64,000 bases of DNA. It comes from Proteus cibi. Lineage in GTDB: Bacteria; Pseudomonadota; Gammaproteobacteria; Enterobacterales; Enterobacteriaceae. Shown in pieces: positions 34,082-44,311 of this stretch. The notes beneath the pieces are model-generated. The model saw only the letters and a program-made list of their open reading frames with translations. It was not told where the DNA came from and searched no databases. Positions within the stretch are counted from its first letter, which is position 1, and each line of letters begins with the position of its first letter. The position numbers and the translations under genes are program-made. Location of the stretch: assembly GCF_003144405.1 (NCBI RefSeq), contig NZ_PENW01000018.1, positions 1 through 64,000 on the forward strand, read 5' to 3'.

Positions 34082-34123
34082 CTTTATGGCATAAGGCATT
34101 CTGTAACACAGGAGTGTGCACTT

Positions 34124-34864
34124 ATGACCACAAAATGTCTTCCCCATTATATTCTTATCCATGGTCATATTTGGTGGTTTCGACAACATTATCATTTCAA
34201 AAATCAACAGCAAGAAAACCGATTGAGTTTAAAAACTCGCAATGTGAAACTCGCTAGGGTTTTAACAATAAAGCTTTCCCTATTTTGTAAACAATTTGAG
34301 AGAACAATCAGTCAGGCAAATGAGATGGACAATTCACTAAAACAACAGCTAAAAGATAGGCTTAAACAACTCATTATTGAATAGCATATTGATGATAAAT
34401 TTAATAATCAACGGTTAAAAACCCCAAATGATGAGAATCCTCTAGTTAGAAAAATAACACATTTATACCGAGGGTTTGGTTTTGATTTAGTACTTGGTAT
34501 CTGTGATAAACTCATTAACCAAAGTGTACCACCTAACAAGTTATTAGCCGATTTATCCGATTATCAACTTGCAAACGTTCCCTGTGAAAACTTTGATGAA
34601 GTCCTGCAAGTTAACGTTGATATTGGTGTTGTTTCTGGCCAAATTGGCAGTAAGGAAGCGAAGTATGGCGAATTGGCAGGTAACGTAGGTGAATTTGTTG
34701 CAGGAGCCAAGACAAGTACGATCATCGATTCATCCTTCCTCTCCAGTGTTGGCACAATCGTCGGGGGTGGAATTAGAACTACCACAGATAAAGTATTCGG
34801 TAAACAAATTGGTAATCTTGCAGGTCAAGAGTTTATAAAACCGAAAGATAATACTCAAAAATAA
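34124..34864 (+). pseudogene. Integrase remnant with in-frame stop, fused to unknown C-terminus
   Basis: From 34124 the reading MTTKCLPHYILIHGHIWWFR followed by RLSLKTRNVKLARVL is the N-terminus of a tyrosine integrase of another element. A TAG at 34382-34384 interrupts it; the same frame then continues (HIDDKFNNQRLKTP, YQLANVPCENFDE) without stops to 34864. The final 80 residues (GELAGNVGEFVAG, VGTIVGGGIRTTTD, FGKQIGNLAGQEF) are Gly-rich and unlike integrases, so a deletion seems to have joined two genes. No catalytic domain remains. Confidence 0.7.
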
Positions 34865-34928
34865 ATAAATGTAGTCTTAAGAATTACTTATGGCTACATA
34901 AACTAAAAAAACACTATTGAGATTATTT

Positions 34929-35376
34929 ATGAGCTTTAAAAGCATAATATCGACCACGTCATTGTTTGTAACAATTACTATCAGTTGTCAAAGTTCCATT
35001 GCTTCAAATCAATCTTCTAACACAAAGAACTGCAACATTATCTTTCCGTCACAGCAAAAATTAGAGAATAAAGGAGTTGATTTCGATCCCTGCATCTATA
35101 GTTGTAAAGATTTAACCACAGTCAAATGTTAAACGTAATCAATTAGATGCATTAAGAATATTAGGAATAATGCATGAGAGAGGATACCTTGTTAAACAGA
35201 ATACTGAAAAAAATATCAAATTGTTAGAAGAAACCACAAACTTAAGGGATAAGCCATCTCAACACTACCCTGGCGAATTAAGACTACTAGTCATAACAAA
35301 AGAAAACACTGATGGCTCATATGATATTGACGATAGTAGACAACTTTACTGGAAACAGAAAGCTGATTCCAAATAA
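34929..35376 (+). pseudogene. Frameshifted secreted protein, Sel1-like repeat
   Basis: The first frame (34929-35132) encodes a signal peptide and a Cys-containing part, ending DLTTVKC. Overlapping in another frame, reading continues as NVKRNQLDALRILGIMHERG and VKQNTEKNIKLLEETT to 35376; the pattern LGIMHERGYLVKQNTEKNIKLLE resembles a Sel1-type repeat. One frameshift near 35120 would join them to a protein of about 148 residues. It could have been a periplasmic immunity or accessory protein. Two separate small genes is the alternative. Confidence 0.5.
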
Positions 35377-35430
35377 CTCCACACATAATAGCAAACCCAA
35401 ATCTGATGGGCTTACATACACCAAGGTGGC

Positions 35431-35691
35431 TTATTTTTTACTAGTACGTTCTTTATTAGACTGTGACAACACAGATGCAGCAAAAGTTTTAGTTTCATCA
35501 CTATACTTTGTGCTTTTTAACACATTAGATGCAATAGTTTCCATCTCAGCCCCTGTTTGCTTCGAGCTATTTGATTGCGAAAGAACTGAAGCCGCTAAAG
35601 TTTTTTGGATTTGGGATGCATTTTTGCTTTGAATAGTTTTAGCAGCTTGAGAAGCTAACTGCTTCGAACTTTGCTTCTTATTGACTGTCAT
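35431..35691 (-). CDS. Small Ser/Lys-rich protein with internal repeat
   Basis: An 86-residue protein of unknown function. The motif LAASVLSQSN occurs at residues about 32-41 and again as FAASVLSQSNK near 70-80, and MTVNKKQSSKQLASQAAKTI is basic and Ser-rich. It has a strong ribosome site (AAAGGAG, six bases, ATG). It is divergent from the DUF4365 gene with a 209-base shared promoter region. Helical, soluble, perhaps DNA- or protein-binding; not recognised. Confidence 0.65.
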   Translation of the reverse strand: MTVNKKQSSKQLASQAAKTIQSKNASQIQKTLAASVLSQSNSSKQTGAEMETIASNVLKSTKYSDETKTFAASVLSQSNKERTSKK

Positions 35692-35900
35692 TTCTTACTC
35701 CTTTAAGTTCAAGATATCTTCAATATATTGTATTGAAATCACCTTCTAAATAACTATATAGTGTTTTCAATTTAATTTCATCTCTACATGATCATAATTC
35801 AATTTTAGAACATGACTTTAGGTTAATTACTGTGCTATCACTTGAGTATGGTACTATATGATAAGAAAATCTTATATAATTTGCAAAACTGAGGGACCAG

Positions 35901-37721
35901 ATGAACGCTGGAGAGATTGGAACAGAAGCTGGACGTATTTTTGAATATAACTTACCAAGTAATTGGATTTTCCGAAGCCAAGAAGATCAAAATGATTTTG
36001 GGATTGATGGAGAAATTGAAAGTAAAGATGATAGAGGCAAAGCTCTTGGAAAAGATAGTGTGTTTAAAGTTCAAATTAAAGGTGAAGAGCACTCAAATTT
36101 TATTCATGATAATAACATCCTTTCATTTACACTAAAAACCGAGCGGTTGAGATACTACTTTGAATTTAAAGTACCTGTTATTCTGGTTGTAGTAGAAGTA
36201 ACATCTGAGAAAATATTTTGGTTACCTATAACAAACAATGAAATACTAAGAGAAAAGGCATCAAAATCTAATCAAACTGAAACAGTTCAAGTTCATATTC
36301 CAATTGAGAATACATTGGTCAGAAAAAATATTTCATCAGCAAGTAAAATATTAGATGCAGTCATAGATTGCTGGGATTATTTAAATATTAAAGGACTTAA
36401 GGACTCTGTTGCTAGATATCCAATCATTAGTCCGTCATCTCTCGACAAAAAAATTGAAGATATAGGGGAAACATTATATAAGGCATATCATCAGCAACTG
36501 GACAATCTTTTAGCTGAAAGAAAATATGACTCCGTTTTTGAACGTTCTATCGAAATAAGTCATTCACCAATAGTTCCGGCCAAAGATAGATTTGTTGCTG
36601 TCTTATACTACTGGCAAGCATTCCAAATTTCCCCTTACACTAATATTAAGAGGGAAGTTTACAGAGAAAATTATTATATCTGCCGACATTTAATGTTATT
36701 AGCTAGAGAACAAAAAAGTCGGGTTCACAGGCTAATTGCTCTGAGTAAATCACGAGGAGCAAAATTCAAGGCTCAGTTAGAACAGTTACATGCTACTCAT
36801 TATTCTGTCAATCACTTCGAAGAAAAATCTTTAGAACATTATATTTTCAATAACCAAACTCAAATAATGTATAGAGACTGCTGTACTTCTCTACAAAAGA
36901 TCATTGAATTATGTAACCGTATGATAAGAAATGAGCAATATCACATACTTTCAGATTTTTTTGTTAACATATATTCGTCAATTTTAATATTCAAGCAAGT
37001 TCATGAAGCAAGAGGTTCTAAGGAAACAATTGAATTTCTCGATGATTGGTATGAAAAAATGTCATTATTAGTAATGGCGTACTGTATAATATCAAAAAAT
37101 TTAGATAAAATTGAAAAAATATACTTTCTTACTGCCACCTTACTTAAACAAAATCCTAATGCGACACGACCTCATAGAGAGATGATCCTTTCAACTTTTC
37201 CTGACTTTGATAAAGCGCTAACTGAAATAGAATGTCATGTCATCAGTCTTGACAATAAAAAAGACTTTTATGATCTTACAGTTGAAGAACAAAAGGAATA
37301 CTTTTTAAGTATGGCCAAAAATCTAGGGATGGATCCTGATGACCCTCAAGGGGAACACCATGAATTCTTTAAAATTGGATTTGCCAATTATGACCCCACA
37401 AATATAATGAAAAATTGCGAACATTTATTTGTCCACTATCGCCCAGGAGGAATATTTTCTCAATCATTGAGAATGCATTCTCTCGGTGGTATGCATCTTT
37501 TAATCTGCTTAAAACATAAATATGCACAAGGAACTGGGAATTTATTAAGCCAATTATATGATAGCACTAATGGCTATGATTTCGGTAATAGTTTCAAACA
37601 ATCAAATTGTGATAAATGTACGGACTGTAAACCCAGACCGTATAGCTGGTCATGGGACCTCAAATGGTATTTAGAAGAAGCCAAGCGTAATAAAGAAATT
37701 CTTGAGACATATAAATTCTAA
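35901..37721 (+). CDS. DUF4365 nuclease-like protein, candidate defence factor
   Basis: A 606-residue protein. Residues 1-150 are a DUF4365 domain, predicted to have a PD-(D/E)XK nuclease fold: Glu5/Glu9, DFGIDGEIE (32-40) and VFKVQIKG (Gln58, Lys60). Residues about 165-540 are helical and TPR-like, probably a sensor or partner-binding part. Near the end CDKCTDC (Cys570, 573, 576) may bind zinc. GAGGG precedes the ATG. Very low GC and position beside ssrA between two broken genes indicate horizontal transfer. Proteins with this domain occur in defence islands; activity is not shown. Confidence 0.8.
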   Translation: MNAGEIGTEAGRIFEYNLPSNWIFRSQEDQNDFGIDGEIESKDDRGKALGKDSVFKVQIKGEEHSNFIHDNNILSFTLKTERLRYYFEFKVPVILVVVEVTSEKIFWLPITNNEILREKASKSNQTETVQVHIPIENTLVRKNISSASKILDAVIDCWDYLNIKGLKDSVARYPIISPSSLDKKIEDIGETLYKAYHQQLDNLLAERKYDSVFERSIEISHSPIVPAKDRFVAVLYYWQAFQISPYTNIKREVYRENYYICRHLMLLAREQKSRVHRLIALSKSRGAKFKAQLEQLHATHYSVNHFEEKSLEHYIFNNQTQIMYRDCCTSLQKIIELCNRMIRNEQYHILSDFFVNIYSSILIFKQVHEARGSKETIEFLDDWYEKMSLLVMAYCIISKNLDKIEKIYFLTATLLKQNPNATRPHREMILSTFPDFDKALTEIECHVISLDNKKDFYDLTVEEQKEYFLSMAKNLGMDPDDPQGEHHEFFKIGFANYDPTNIMKNCEHLFVHYRPGGIFSQSLRMHSLGGMHLLICLKHKYAQGTGNLLSQLYDSTNGYDFGNSFKQSNCDKCTDCKPRPYSWSWDLKWYLEEAKRNKEILETYKF

Positions 37722-38519
37722 TTACATGTAGCTAACTTCAATTTAAGTAGCAGTCTCACACTGGCATCTTAAATTATTTTGGCAAAATACAATTAATGTT
37801 TCCAGTTTAAATTCAGCTCCTCAACAGGAAGTTGAATTAACAGTAAACCTCAGCACACCATTCTTGCAGTCATAAACCGACTGTGTCACACTATTGTGCC
37901 ATTAACTTCATCGACATAAGTAGACGAATCAAACAGTTATATTGGGGAGGAGCTTCAAGCCAGCCCAAATTATCTTCTAAGGACGTCCATAGATGACTAA
38001 AAAGCCCGTTAACTCAATGAGTTGCGGGCTTTTTATGTTCTGCGCAGTCGAATTTCACCTAATTAAATCCAATTATTTAGTCGTATTAAACTAAATTTCT
38101 AAGCTGCTTATTCGGCGGTGAACCATAACATTATCACGAAAAAATAAGCTACAGTAAGGTGTTAGCAAGATTTAGCTACTTTTACCTTATTAAAAACGCC
38201 TAACTCTAATTCATTACTTTTTTATTGTGTATTTTAAAGCGTAAAAATAAAGGGGTTAAACATTAAATAGTTAAGGTTAAAAACAATATACAAAAGTCTG
38301 CATCCTATTTTTTTCTGACTCACTCATAACAAGAAAATATGTTGATATTCCCCAATGACAAATTTGGCTTATTATAGATTAATGATAAGTAGCAACTATT
38401 TATTTTGCTTCCCGTTATCTGCAAATATTATGCATCAAATTAGATTCATTTCACTTTAAAATCTAGCTTTCATATCAGAGCCTATTAAGAATAACTTTAT
38501 ATAAAATACCACTAATGAT
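37722..38519. other. Gene-free island edge
   Basis: About 800 bases without a convincing gene. It includes a strong hairpin (37999-38034), and just before it (37950-37985) a segment GGAGCTTCAAGCCAGCCCAA then CTTCTAAGGAC that faintly resembles the tmRNA end and its flank. The rest (38040-38519) is AT-rich and shows nothing further. Confidence 0.5.
37999..38034. terminator. Strong bidirectional terminator
   Basis: AAAAAGCCCG, AACTCA, TGAGTT and CGGGCTTTTT form a nearly continuous hairpin with A and T runs on both sides. It would stop transcription from the DUF4365 gene and from the opposite direction. Confidence 0.85.
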
Positions 38520-39407
38520 TTAAAGAGTAATAATCTTCATACCCATCATTGTCGCTTTTCCCCCTACTCTCACTCGGCTAATTGTATTTTCAGTAGAATC
38601 AATAATCACCTGAATAAGCGAGGAGCATTGCATTGCACGTCCCTGCTCTAATAAAAAATGGGTCTCATGAGGGAAAACATGCTTAACAAGATAGCAGCCT
38701 AAAGCGCCACTAGAACTCCCTGTCGCAGACTCTTCATTAATCCCATATAAAGGCGCAAAGTTACGGCAATGAGCAGTAATATCTTTATCTTGGCTAAGCT
38801 CAAAAACATGAAAACCAATCGTGTTAAACTCTCGACTTAAATTTGCAATCGCATCAAAATTCGGTTTTAGCGTATCTAATTGCCCAAATTGTACAGGGAT
38901 CAGAATATCAGGTAATCCCGTTGAAAATATCTCAATGGGTAAGCCTGTTTCAGAAATCATTTCGCTATTTATTCCCAGTGCGGCTGCCACATCATCAATA
39001 TTTGGAGCTTGTCGTGAAACCGGTCGTGTTTGATCCATAACAACATTCTCAGTATCAATTGTGACGCTTAAAATACCCGCTTTCGTTTTTTGCGTATAAT
39101 GACCAGAAGCCAATACGTTGAGTGAAGATAAAGTGAAAAATACCGCTAATGTCGCATGACCGCAAAAATCGACTTTTCCCTCAGGGGTGAAAAAATCAAC
39201 TTTAAAATCAGTCTCTTCCCCTTGATAAACAAAAGCCGTTTCAGAAAAACCAACTTCTTTAGCGATAGCAATTTTCTGTTCATCACTTAATTGAGGAGGG
39301 TTAAGTACCACGCCAGCAGGATTGCCACCTTTATTATTTCGGGTAAATGAGTTTACAAGATGTACTTTGATCTCGTGTTCTGCTGAGCGTATGGCTTCGT
39401 TTGACAT
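38520..39407 (-). CDS. PhzF family isomerase-like protein
   Basis: A PhzF/diaminopimelate-epimerase-fold protein, 295 residues. Typical motifs are GGNPAGVVL, the catalytic Glu in VGFSETAFV, DFFTPEGKVDFCGHATLA, and ESATGSSSGALGCYLV. PhzF acts in phenazine synthesis in pseudomonads, but most enterobacterial relatives have unknown substrates, and no phenazine genes are near. The ATG at 39407 with AGGAA is preferred over one seven codons upstream. It is the first intact host gene after the island. Confidence 0.87.
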   Translation of the reverse strand: MSNEAIRSAEHEIKVHLVNSFTRNNKGGNPAGVVLNPPQLSDEQKIAIAKEVGFSETAFVYQGEETDFKVDFFTPEGKVDFCGHATLAVFFTLSSLNVLASGHYTQKTKAGILSVTIDTENVVMDQTRPVSRQAPNIDDVAAALGINSEMISETGLPIEIFSTGLPDILIPVQFGQLDTLKPNFDAIANLSREFNTIGFHVFELSQDKDITAHCRNFAPLYGINEESATGSSSGALGCYLVKHVFPHETHFLLEQGRAMQCSSLIQVIIDSTENTISRVRVGGKATMMGMKIITL

Positions 39408-39522
39408 ATATTTCCTGTATTGCTTCAAATCGCATTAAGTTTGTGTGTAAAAATAAGGTGTTCCCAATCTCTATTATATAGCTCTATTTTAAATATTTTT
39501 TAAGCGTTAGATAAAATAATCA

Positions 39523-40104
39523 CTAATTAGGGCAAACTTCTGACACGCCATCTAACTCTTGTTGTCTTTTTTCAAATATGATGCTTTTTTTATCACCCTC
39601 TCGGATAATTTTTAAGATATAAATACTATCAAAATCACTACTTTTCCATTTAGGGATTAATTTGGGATCACCCCCTTCTTGCTTCATAATATCTCGTACA
39701 ACTTTAACTAAATTATCATGCTCCCATGCAATAAAAATGACCGCATTTTTATATTGCAGGCTTAACAAGTCTTCACGCAATTCTTTTATCTCTTTAGCAT
39801 GATATTGAAGATGAATAGGCAACGAGGTTTTAATAGCGATAGGAGATATCGTTTGGAGTGAACGTAATGAATGACCTAATTTACTCTGTTTTGGTGCGGC
39901 TGCGAATAATGCATCGGGTTTGCCAAATTGATTAATAAGCACATCCGGTAGAGCTAATGCTCTATTTAATCCTTTACAGGTCAGTTGCCCACTATCATTA
40001 TCAGGTTTTTCACCATGTCTTATAAAGACCAGTGTTTGATCAGAATACGCCATATGACTAAATCCTAAAATAAATAGGCTCAAAAATATAAATACACTGC
40101 GCAT
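39523..40104 (-). CDS. Secreted histidine phosphatase
   Basis: A 193-residue histidine phosphatase superfamily protein with a signal peptide (MRSVFIFLSLFILGFSHMAY S). The phosphate motif is FIRHGEKPD, with the second His in IAWEHDNL and Arg in AAPKQSKLGHSLRSLQT. It should hydrolyse a phosphate ester in the periplasm; the substrate is unknown. It stands alone, with 115 bases to the PhzF gene. Confidence 0.85.
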   Translation of the reverse strand: MRSVFIFLSLFILGFSHMAYSDQTLVFIRHGEKPDNDSGQLTCKGLNRALALPDVLINQFGKPDALFAAAPKQSKLGHSLRSLQTISPIAIKTSLPIHLQYHAKEIKELREDLLSLQYKNAVIFIAWEHDNLVKVVRDIMKQEGGDPKLIPKWKSSDFDSIYILKIIREGDKKSIIFEKRQQELDGVSEVCPN

Positions 40105-40611
40105 ACAGCGTTACCTTTAAGTCAATTAAGTATAAGAAATAAGAGAAGTTAAAGCACCGCTAATATTAACCATAAACTCGCCTATTTTACGTCACTCAGT
40201 CTATCATAGACAAAACTATTTCAGAGATGAGCAAGTTTTAGATAGCGCATATTTAGCCATTTTTATACTCTATTGACATTTATTCTATCTTCTAAACGCT
40301 TCAAAGTTAATTAACAAATATTAAAATCGAACAAACAATTGTTAACGGAAAATAAAGAATATCTTTAATTTTTTATTACTTTCCATCCAACTTTATAAAG
40401 TTAAATGAAACTGAAACATTCAGCACATTTAGATAAAAAAAGGGAGTCGAATCCTTTTTTACAATAAAAATAATGTATTAAAAATCAATGCAAGTCTTTT
40501 TATCTCCCTTTATTTAGTTTAATGACTAAAGTTCTCTCACTGCTTACCGATACTGTTTGTTCTTAAATAAGTTACCAATACTTATTAATTATTATTTATC
40601 CAGGGTTAAGC
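40105..40611. other. Intergenic region with sigma-28 promoter
   Basis: Five hundred bases between divergent genes. The only clear signal is the flagellar promoter at 40527-40553; the rest is AT-rich without a gene. Confidence 0.6.
40527..40553 (+). promoter_or_regulatory. Sigma-28 (FliA) promoter of the chemoreceptor gene
   Basis: TAAAGTTC, 11 bases, ACCGATAC matches the FliA consensus TAAAGTTT-N11-GCCGATAA at 13 of 16 positions with exact spacing. It lies 58 bases before the start codon. Confidence 0.85.
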
Positions 40612-42162
40612 ATGTTCTTTAAAAACTTTAAAATTCGTACAAAGTTAACCATCGCATTTACAACTTTTGTGATGTTAATTATGTTAGGTTCCGGTTTTGC
40701 ATTAATGGGTTTAAATAGTGCGAATCAAGATATTCATGATGTCGTTGATGATATCTATCCAGCCACAGTCAAAGCCAATTTGCTGATTAATAATTTCAAT
40801 GAGTTTATTATATTTCAGCAACTCACTATGCTTGATGAGCAAGGAAGTTTAGCCGCTGAGCAAGAGAGCAAAAAAGCAGAGATCACCGCTAAAGTTGCAC
40901 AATTACTGAAAGAATTAGACGAAACCACATTCGATGCTGAGTCAAAAAAAATCTTAGCCGAGGTTTATGATATCCGTCAGCAATATATAACCTCTCAAAA
41001 CTTTGTAGTGAAAGCATTTAATGAAAATAATAGACACGCAGCAGTCAATGAACTGATCACAAAAACTTCCGCTATTCAATTAAAGTATCGCGATAAAATC
41101 TTAGAATTTATTGAATTACAAAATCAAAAAATGGAGGAGGCAGGCGACGCTGTTGAACGCGATTTTATGGAGAAAAGAATATTTTTAGTATTATTAACCC
41201 TCGTCAGCATTATTGTTGGCAGTATTTTAGGGTGGTTTATTACTAAAGGTATTACTCTCCCATTAGAACGAGCAATAAACTTTGCGAAAGCGATTGCTAA
41301 TGGTGATTTAACACAAGACGTTAATACTGATTATCATGATGAGGCAGGGATATTATTACAAGCCCTAGCTGAAATGAAAATGCACCTATTAGAAGTGGTG
41401 CAAAATGTACAAAATGGTGCTGAAAATATTTCGTCAGCAGCCGAGCAAATTACAGCCGGTAGCCAAAATTTAGCAGCAAGAACAGAAGAACAAGCAACAT
41501 CAGTAGAAGAAACGGCAAGCTCAATGGAGCAAATGACGTCAACGGTTAAAAATACCGCCGAACATACTCATGATGCAATTAATGTTGCTGAAAAAACTGA
41601 AATCGCCGTACATCACAATGGCGAAATGATGCTCCAGCTAACTGAAAAAATGAGAGCAATTAATAGCTCATCATCTCAAATGACAGATATTATTAACTTA
41701 ATTGATGCCATTGCATTCCAAACTAATATTCTTGCGCTAAATGCCGCGGTTGAAGCCGCTAGAGCGGGTGAACATGGTAAAGGTTTTGCTGTTGTTGCGG
41801 GTGAAGTCAGACTACTAGCACAAAAAAGTGCTGATTCCGCGAATGATATACGCACCCTTATCGATAATTCATCAACTCAAACACAAGAAGGAATGGAATT
41901 AGTTGAGCAAGCCAGTTCACAAATTCAGAAAATGATCACCGATGTTGAAGAGATCAGTGCATTATTACGAGAAATCGGGCAGGCAAGTAATGAGCAAAGC
42001 GATGGTATATCGCAAATCAATAATGCGATAAGCCAGCTTGATTCAACAACGCAACAAAATGCAGGATTAGTCGAGGAATCTGTCGCAGCGGCGGGTTCAC
42101 TCAATGAACAGGCAGTAAATCTCAATAAATTAGTCAATTACTTTCAGATTAAAAGCATCTAA
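40612..42162 (+). CDS. Methyl-accepting chemotaxis protein
   Basis: A 516-residue chemoreceptor. Transmembrane segments at about 10-32 and 191-212 flank a four-helix periplasmic ligand domain; then HAMP (about 213-265) and a signalling domain with the invariant hairpin [32 protein letters not shown]. The C-terminus ends NYFQIKSI without the NWETF-type pentapeptide, so CheR/CheB tethering is absent. A sigma-28 promoter places it in the flagellar class 3 regulon. Its ligand is unknown. Confidence 0.93.
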   Translation: MFFKNFKIRTKLTIAFTTFVMLIMLGSGFALMGLNSANQDIHDVVDDIYPATVKANLLINNFNEFIIFQQLTMLDEQGSLAAEQESKKAEITAKVAQLLKELDETTFDAESKKILAEVYDIRQQYITSQNFVVKAFNENNRHAAVNELITKTSAIQLKYRDKILEFIELQNQKMEEAGDAVERDFMEKRIFLVLLTLVSIIVGSILGWFITKGITLPLERAINFAKAIANGDLTQDVNTDYHDEAGILLQALAEMKMHLLEVVQNVQNGAENISSAAEQITAGSQNLAARTEEQATSVEETASSMEQMTSTVKNTAEHTHDAINVAEKTEIAVHHNGEMMLQLTEKMRAINSSSSQMTDIINLIDAIAFQTNILALNAAVEAARAGEHGKGFAVVAGEVRLLAQKSADSANDIRTLIDNSSTQTQEGMELVEQASSQIQKMITDVEEISALLREIGQASNEQSDGISQINNAISQLDSTTQQNAGLVEESVAAAGSLNEQAVNLNKLVNYFQIKSI

Positions 42163-42194
42163 TACTTAGTTAGGATCAGTTTATTGAAAATAAT

Positions 42195-42223
42195 AAAGGT
42201 CACTTTCTATTAAAGTGACCTTT
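42195..42223. terminator. Bidirectional terminator
   Basis: AAAGGTCACTTT and AAAGTGACCTTT form a perfect 12-base stem between two convergent genes, the chemoreceptor and mdaB. Confidence 0.85.
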
Positions 42224-42269
42224 AAACGTGTTTTATACATGAACCAAACAATTATACGAATCAATAATT

Positions 42270-42848
42270 TTAGCCAAATACATGAGTCAAATGCGCTTTA
42301 TATTCAATAATATCTTTATCAACATTAGGCTCTTTGATCACATTATTCGTCATAAAAGTAGGTAATTGAGACATGCCTAAAAATTGTTGAGATTTATGGA
42401 AAGCAAAATAAACGCCATCAACACCTCTCCCATCAAAGAAATTACCAAATTCATTAAAGGCTTCAACTGGCGCATTCCAAGTTACGGAAATCATGTACTG
42501 TTTACCTTGCAGCAAACCGCCTGTGCCATATTGTTTTTTAGGATCACGGCGCGTACGTCCATCGTTCTCATATAATTTGCCATGCCCTAAAGTGTAGACA
42601 TCATCCATATACTTTTTCACTTTCCATGGCATCATCATCCACCAACCAGGCATTTGATATACTACGGTGTCAGCCCATAAGAACTTTTCAATTTCTTCTT
42701 CGATATCATAGCCTTCTTCTATTTGAGTTTCTTTAACACTATGACCTAATGTCGCTAAATGCTCAGAGGCAATATCATGTAATGTACGGTTTAATCGCCC
42801 CGCAGAGTGACCAAAGTTTTGACCACCATTAATCAGTAAAATATTCAT
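42270..42848 (-). CDS. mdaB: NADPH:quinone oxidoreductase MdaB
   Basis: Flavodoxin-fold FAD enzyme, 192 residues (E. coli MdaB 193). MNILLINGGQNFGHSAGRLN, YQMPGWWMMMPWKVKKYMDD and the GGLLQGKQYMISVTWNAP segment are diagnostic. It reduces quinones by two electrons with NADPH, protecting against oxidative stress. The ATG at 42848 has AGGAG at five bases. In E. coli mdaB is followed by ygiN; here a LysR gene lies between them. Confidence 0.92.
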   Translation of the reverse strand: MNILLINGGQNFGHSAGRLNRTLHDIASEHLATLGHSVKETQIEEGYDIEEEIEKFLWADTVVYQMPGWWMMMPWKVKKYMDDVYTLGHGKLYENDGRTRRDPKKQYGTGGLLQGKQYMISVTWNAPVEAFNEFGNFFDGRGVDGVYFAFHKSQQFLGMSQLPTFMTNNVIKEPNVDKDIIEYKAHLTHVFG

Positions 42849-43170
42849 GCTAACTCCTAAATTTCGCTTACGGTAAATTTTTAATAAGGCGTAATTTAGC
42901 AAAAAACGACAATAATCACATTTAGGCACAACACCCAAATAACAGACAGAAATAAAATTATTCACTGTATGATTATTAATTTAAATCTCATGTCAGCATA
43001 AAAAAATACAAATAGCATAATTTGCAATTAATCAAACCAATACAAAGGATTATTGCTTTTTAAGCAAAAGTCTATTATTACTTAGGCTATTTTTCAAAAC
43101 GATGAATAGTTGTAGCCTAAATAAGAATATCGTTTCTATTGATAATGTTATTTGCACAAATAGATAAATT

Positions 43171-44070
43171 TTAGCGTTTCAACGTATCAGATAGATATTG
43201 AGTTAAGCTATCTATAAAAACGCGAATGCGCTGGCTAACAACTCTGTCACTATAATAAACAGCATGAAAGGGTAAAGGTATTTGCTGTAATTTATCATTG
43301 AATAATTCAACTAATTTCCCATCTCGAATATCTTTATCCAACATAAAATCAGATAAACATGCGATCCCTTCACCATTAACACATAACTGTCTTAATGTTT
43401 CACCACTGTTTGAGGATATCCCCTCAGTCACCGTTATTAACTCGTTATCGTTGATCTCTAATGGCCATGTATTTAATGAAGTTGGTTCCGTAAATGTTAA
43501 ACAAGTATGCTGACGTAAATCTTCAACCGACTTAGGTGTGCCTTGGCGCTCAAGGTATTTCGGTGAAGCCACAATTTTACGATAGCTACTTAATAACGGA
43601 CGTGCTCGTAGACTTGAATCCGTTAATTGACCCACACGTATAGCCACATCCACTTTACGCTCAATTAAATTAACAAAGGTTTCAGAAGAGACCAATGACA
43701 AAATAATATCGGGATACTGTTGGCGAAAAACAGAAATAAAAGGAAGCAGAAGATGTAATACCACAGGTGTAGCTGCATCGATACGTAATAAACCTTTAGG
43801 AGAACTTTGTGTACCATGTAACTCATTTTCAGCCGCTTGCATCTCTTGCAAAATCACTTTCATCCGCTGAAAATAAAGTTCACCTTCGGCAGTCAAATTG
43901 ATCTGGCGTGTTGTTCTATTAAGCAAATTAACGCCTAATTTATCTTCTAATTTTTTTACAGTACGGCTTACCGCTGAATTAGCCAGATTCAGTTTATCTG
44001 CAGCTTTTGTAAAACTTTTATGTTCAACAACCTCAACAAATACGCGCGCTTCTTCAGATGTTGCTTTCAT
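43171..44070 (-). CDS. LysR family transcription regulator
   Basis: A 299-residue LysR regulator. The N-terminal winged helix is [20 protein letters not shown] followed by [17 protein letters not shown]; the C-terminal effector domain begins near residue 90. Its position between mdaB and ygiN, in the same orientation, suggests it controls these quinone-linked genes, which is an inference. About 320 bases separate it from mdaB. Confidence 0.9.
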   Translation of the reverse strand: MKATSEEARVFVEVVEHKSFTKAADKLNLANSAVSRTVKKLEDKLGVNLLNRTTRQINLTAEGELYFQRMKVILQEMQAAENELHGTQSSPKGLLRIDAATPVVLHLLLPFISVFRQQYPDIILSLVSSETFVNLIERKVDVAIRVGQLTDSSLRARPLLSSYRKIVASPKYLERQGTPKSVEDLRQHTCLTFTEPTSLNTWPLEINDNELITVTEGISSNSGETLRQLCVNGEGIACLSDFMLDKDIRDGKLVELFNDKLQQIPLPFHAVYYSDRVVSQRIRVFIDSLTQYLSDTLKR

Positions 44071-44311
44071 ATCATAAACCCCGGTAGCATTAAGTAACGT
44101 ACTGAAATTTAAGAATACGAATATTTTTTTATTATTGCAATTAAGTTAACAGTGAGAAGTAAATAGTGTGTTATTGAGAATAGTGTGAATGAGATAAATA
44201 AACATTACTACTTAAAAAATAAGCAGATATACATCATATACATCTGCTCAAATCGTGATTTAAACATATTTAATTAAAATAATGAGACACATTAACAGAG
44301 AATAAATAAGA

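Noticed and set aside
34564-34785. Minus-strand reading in the island
   Set aside because: It is opposite the continuous integrase-remnant frame and has no start signals.
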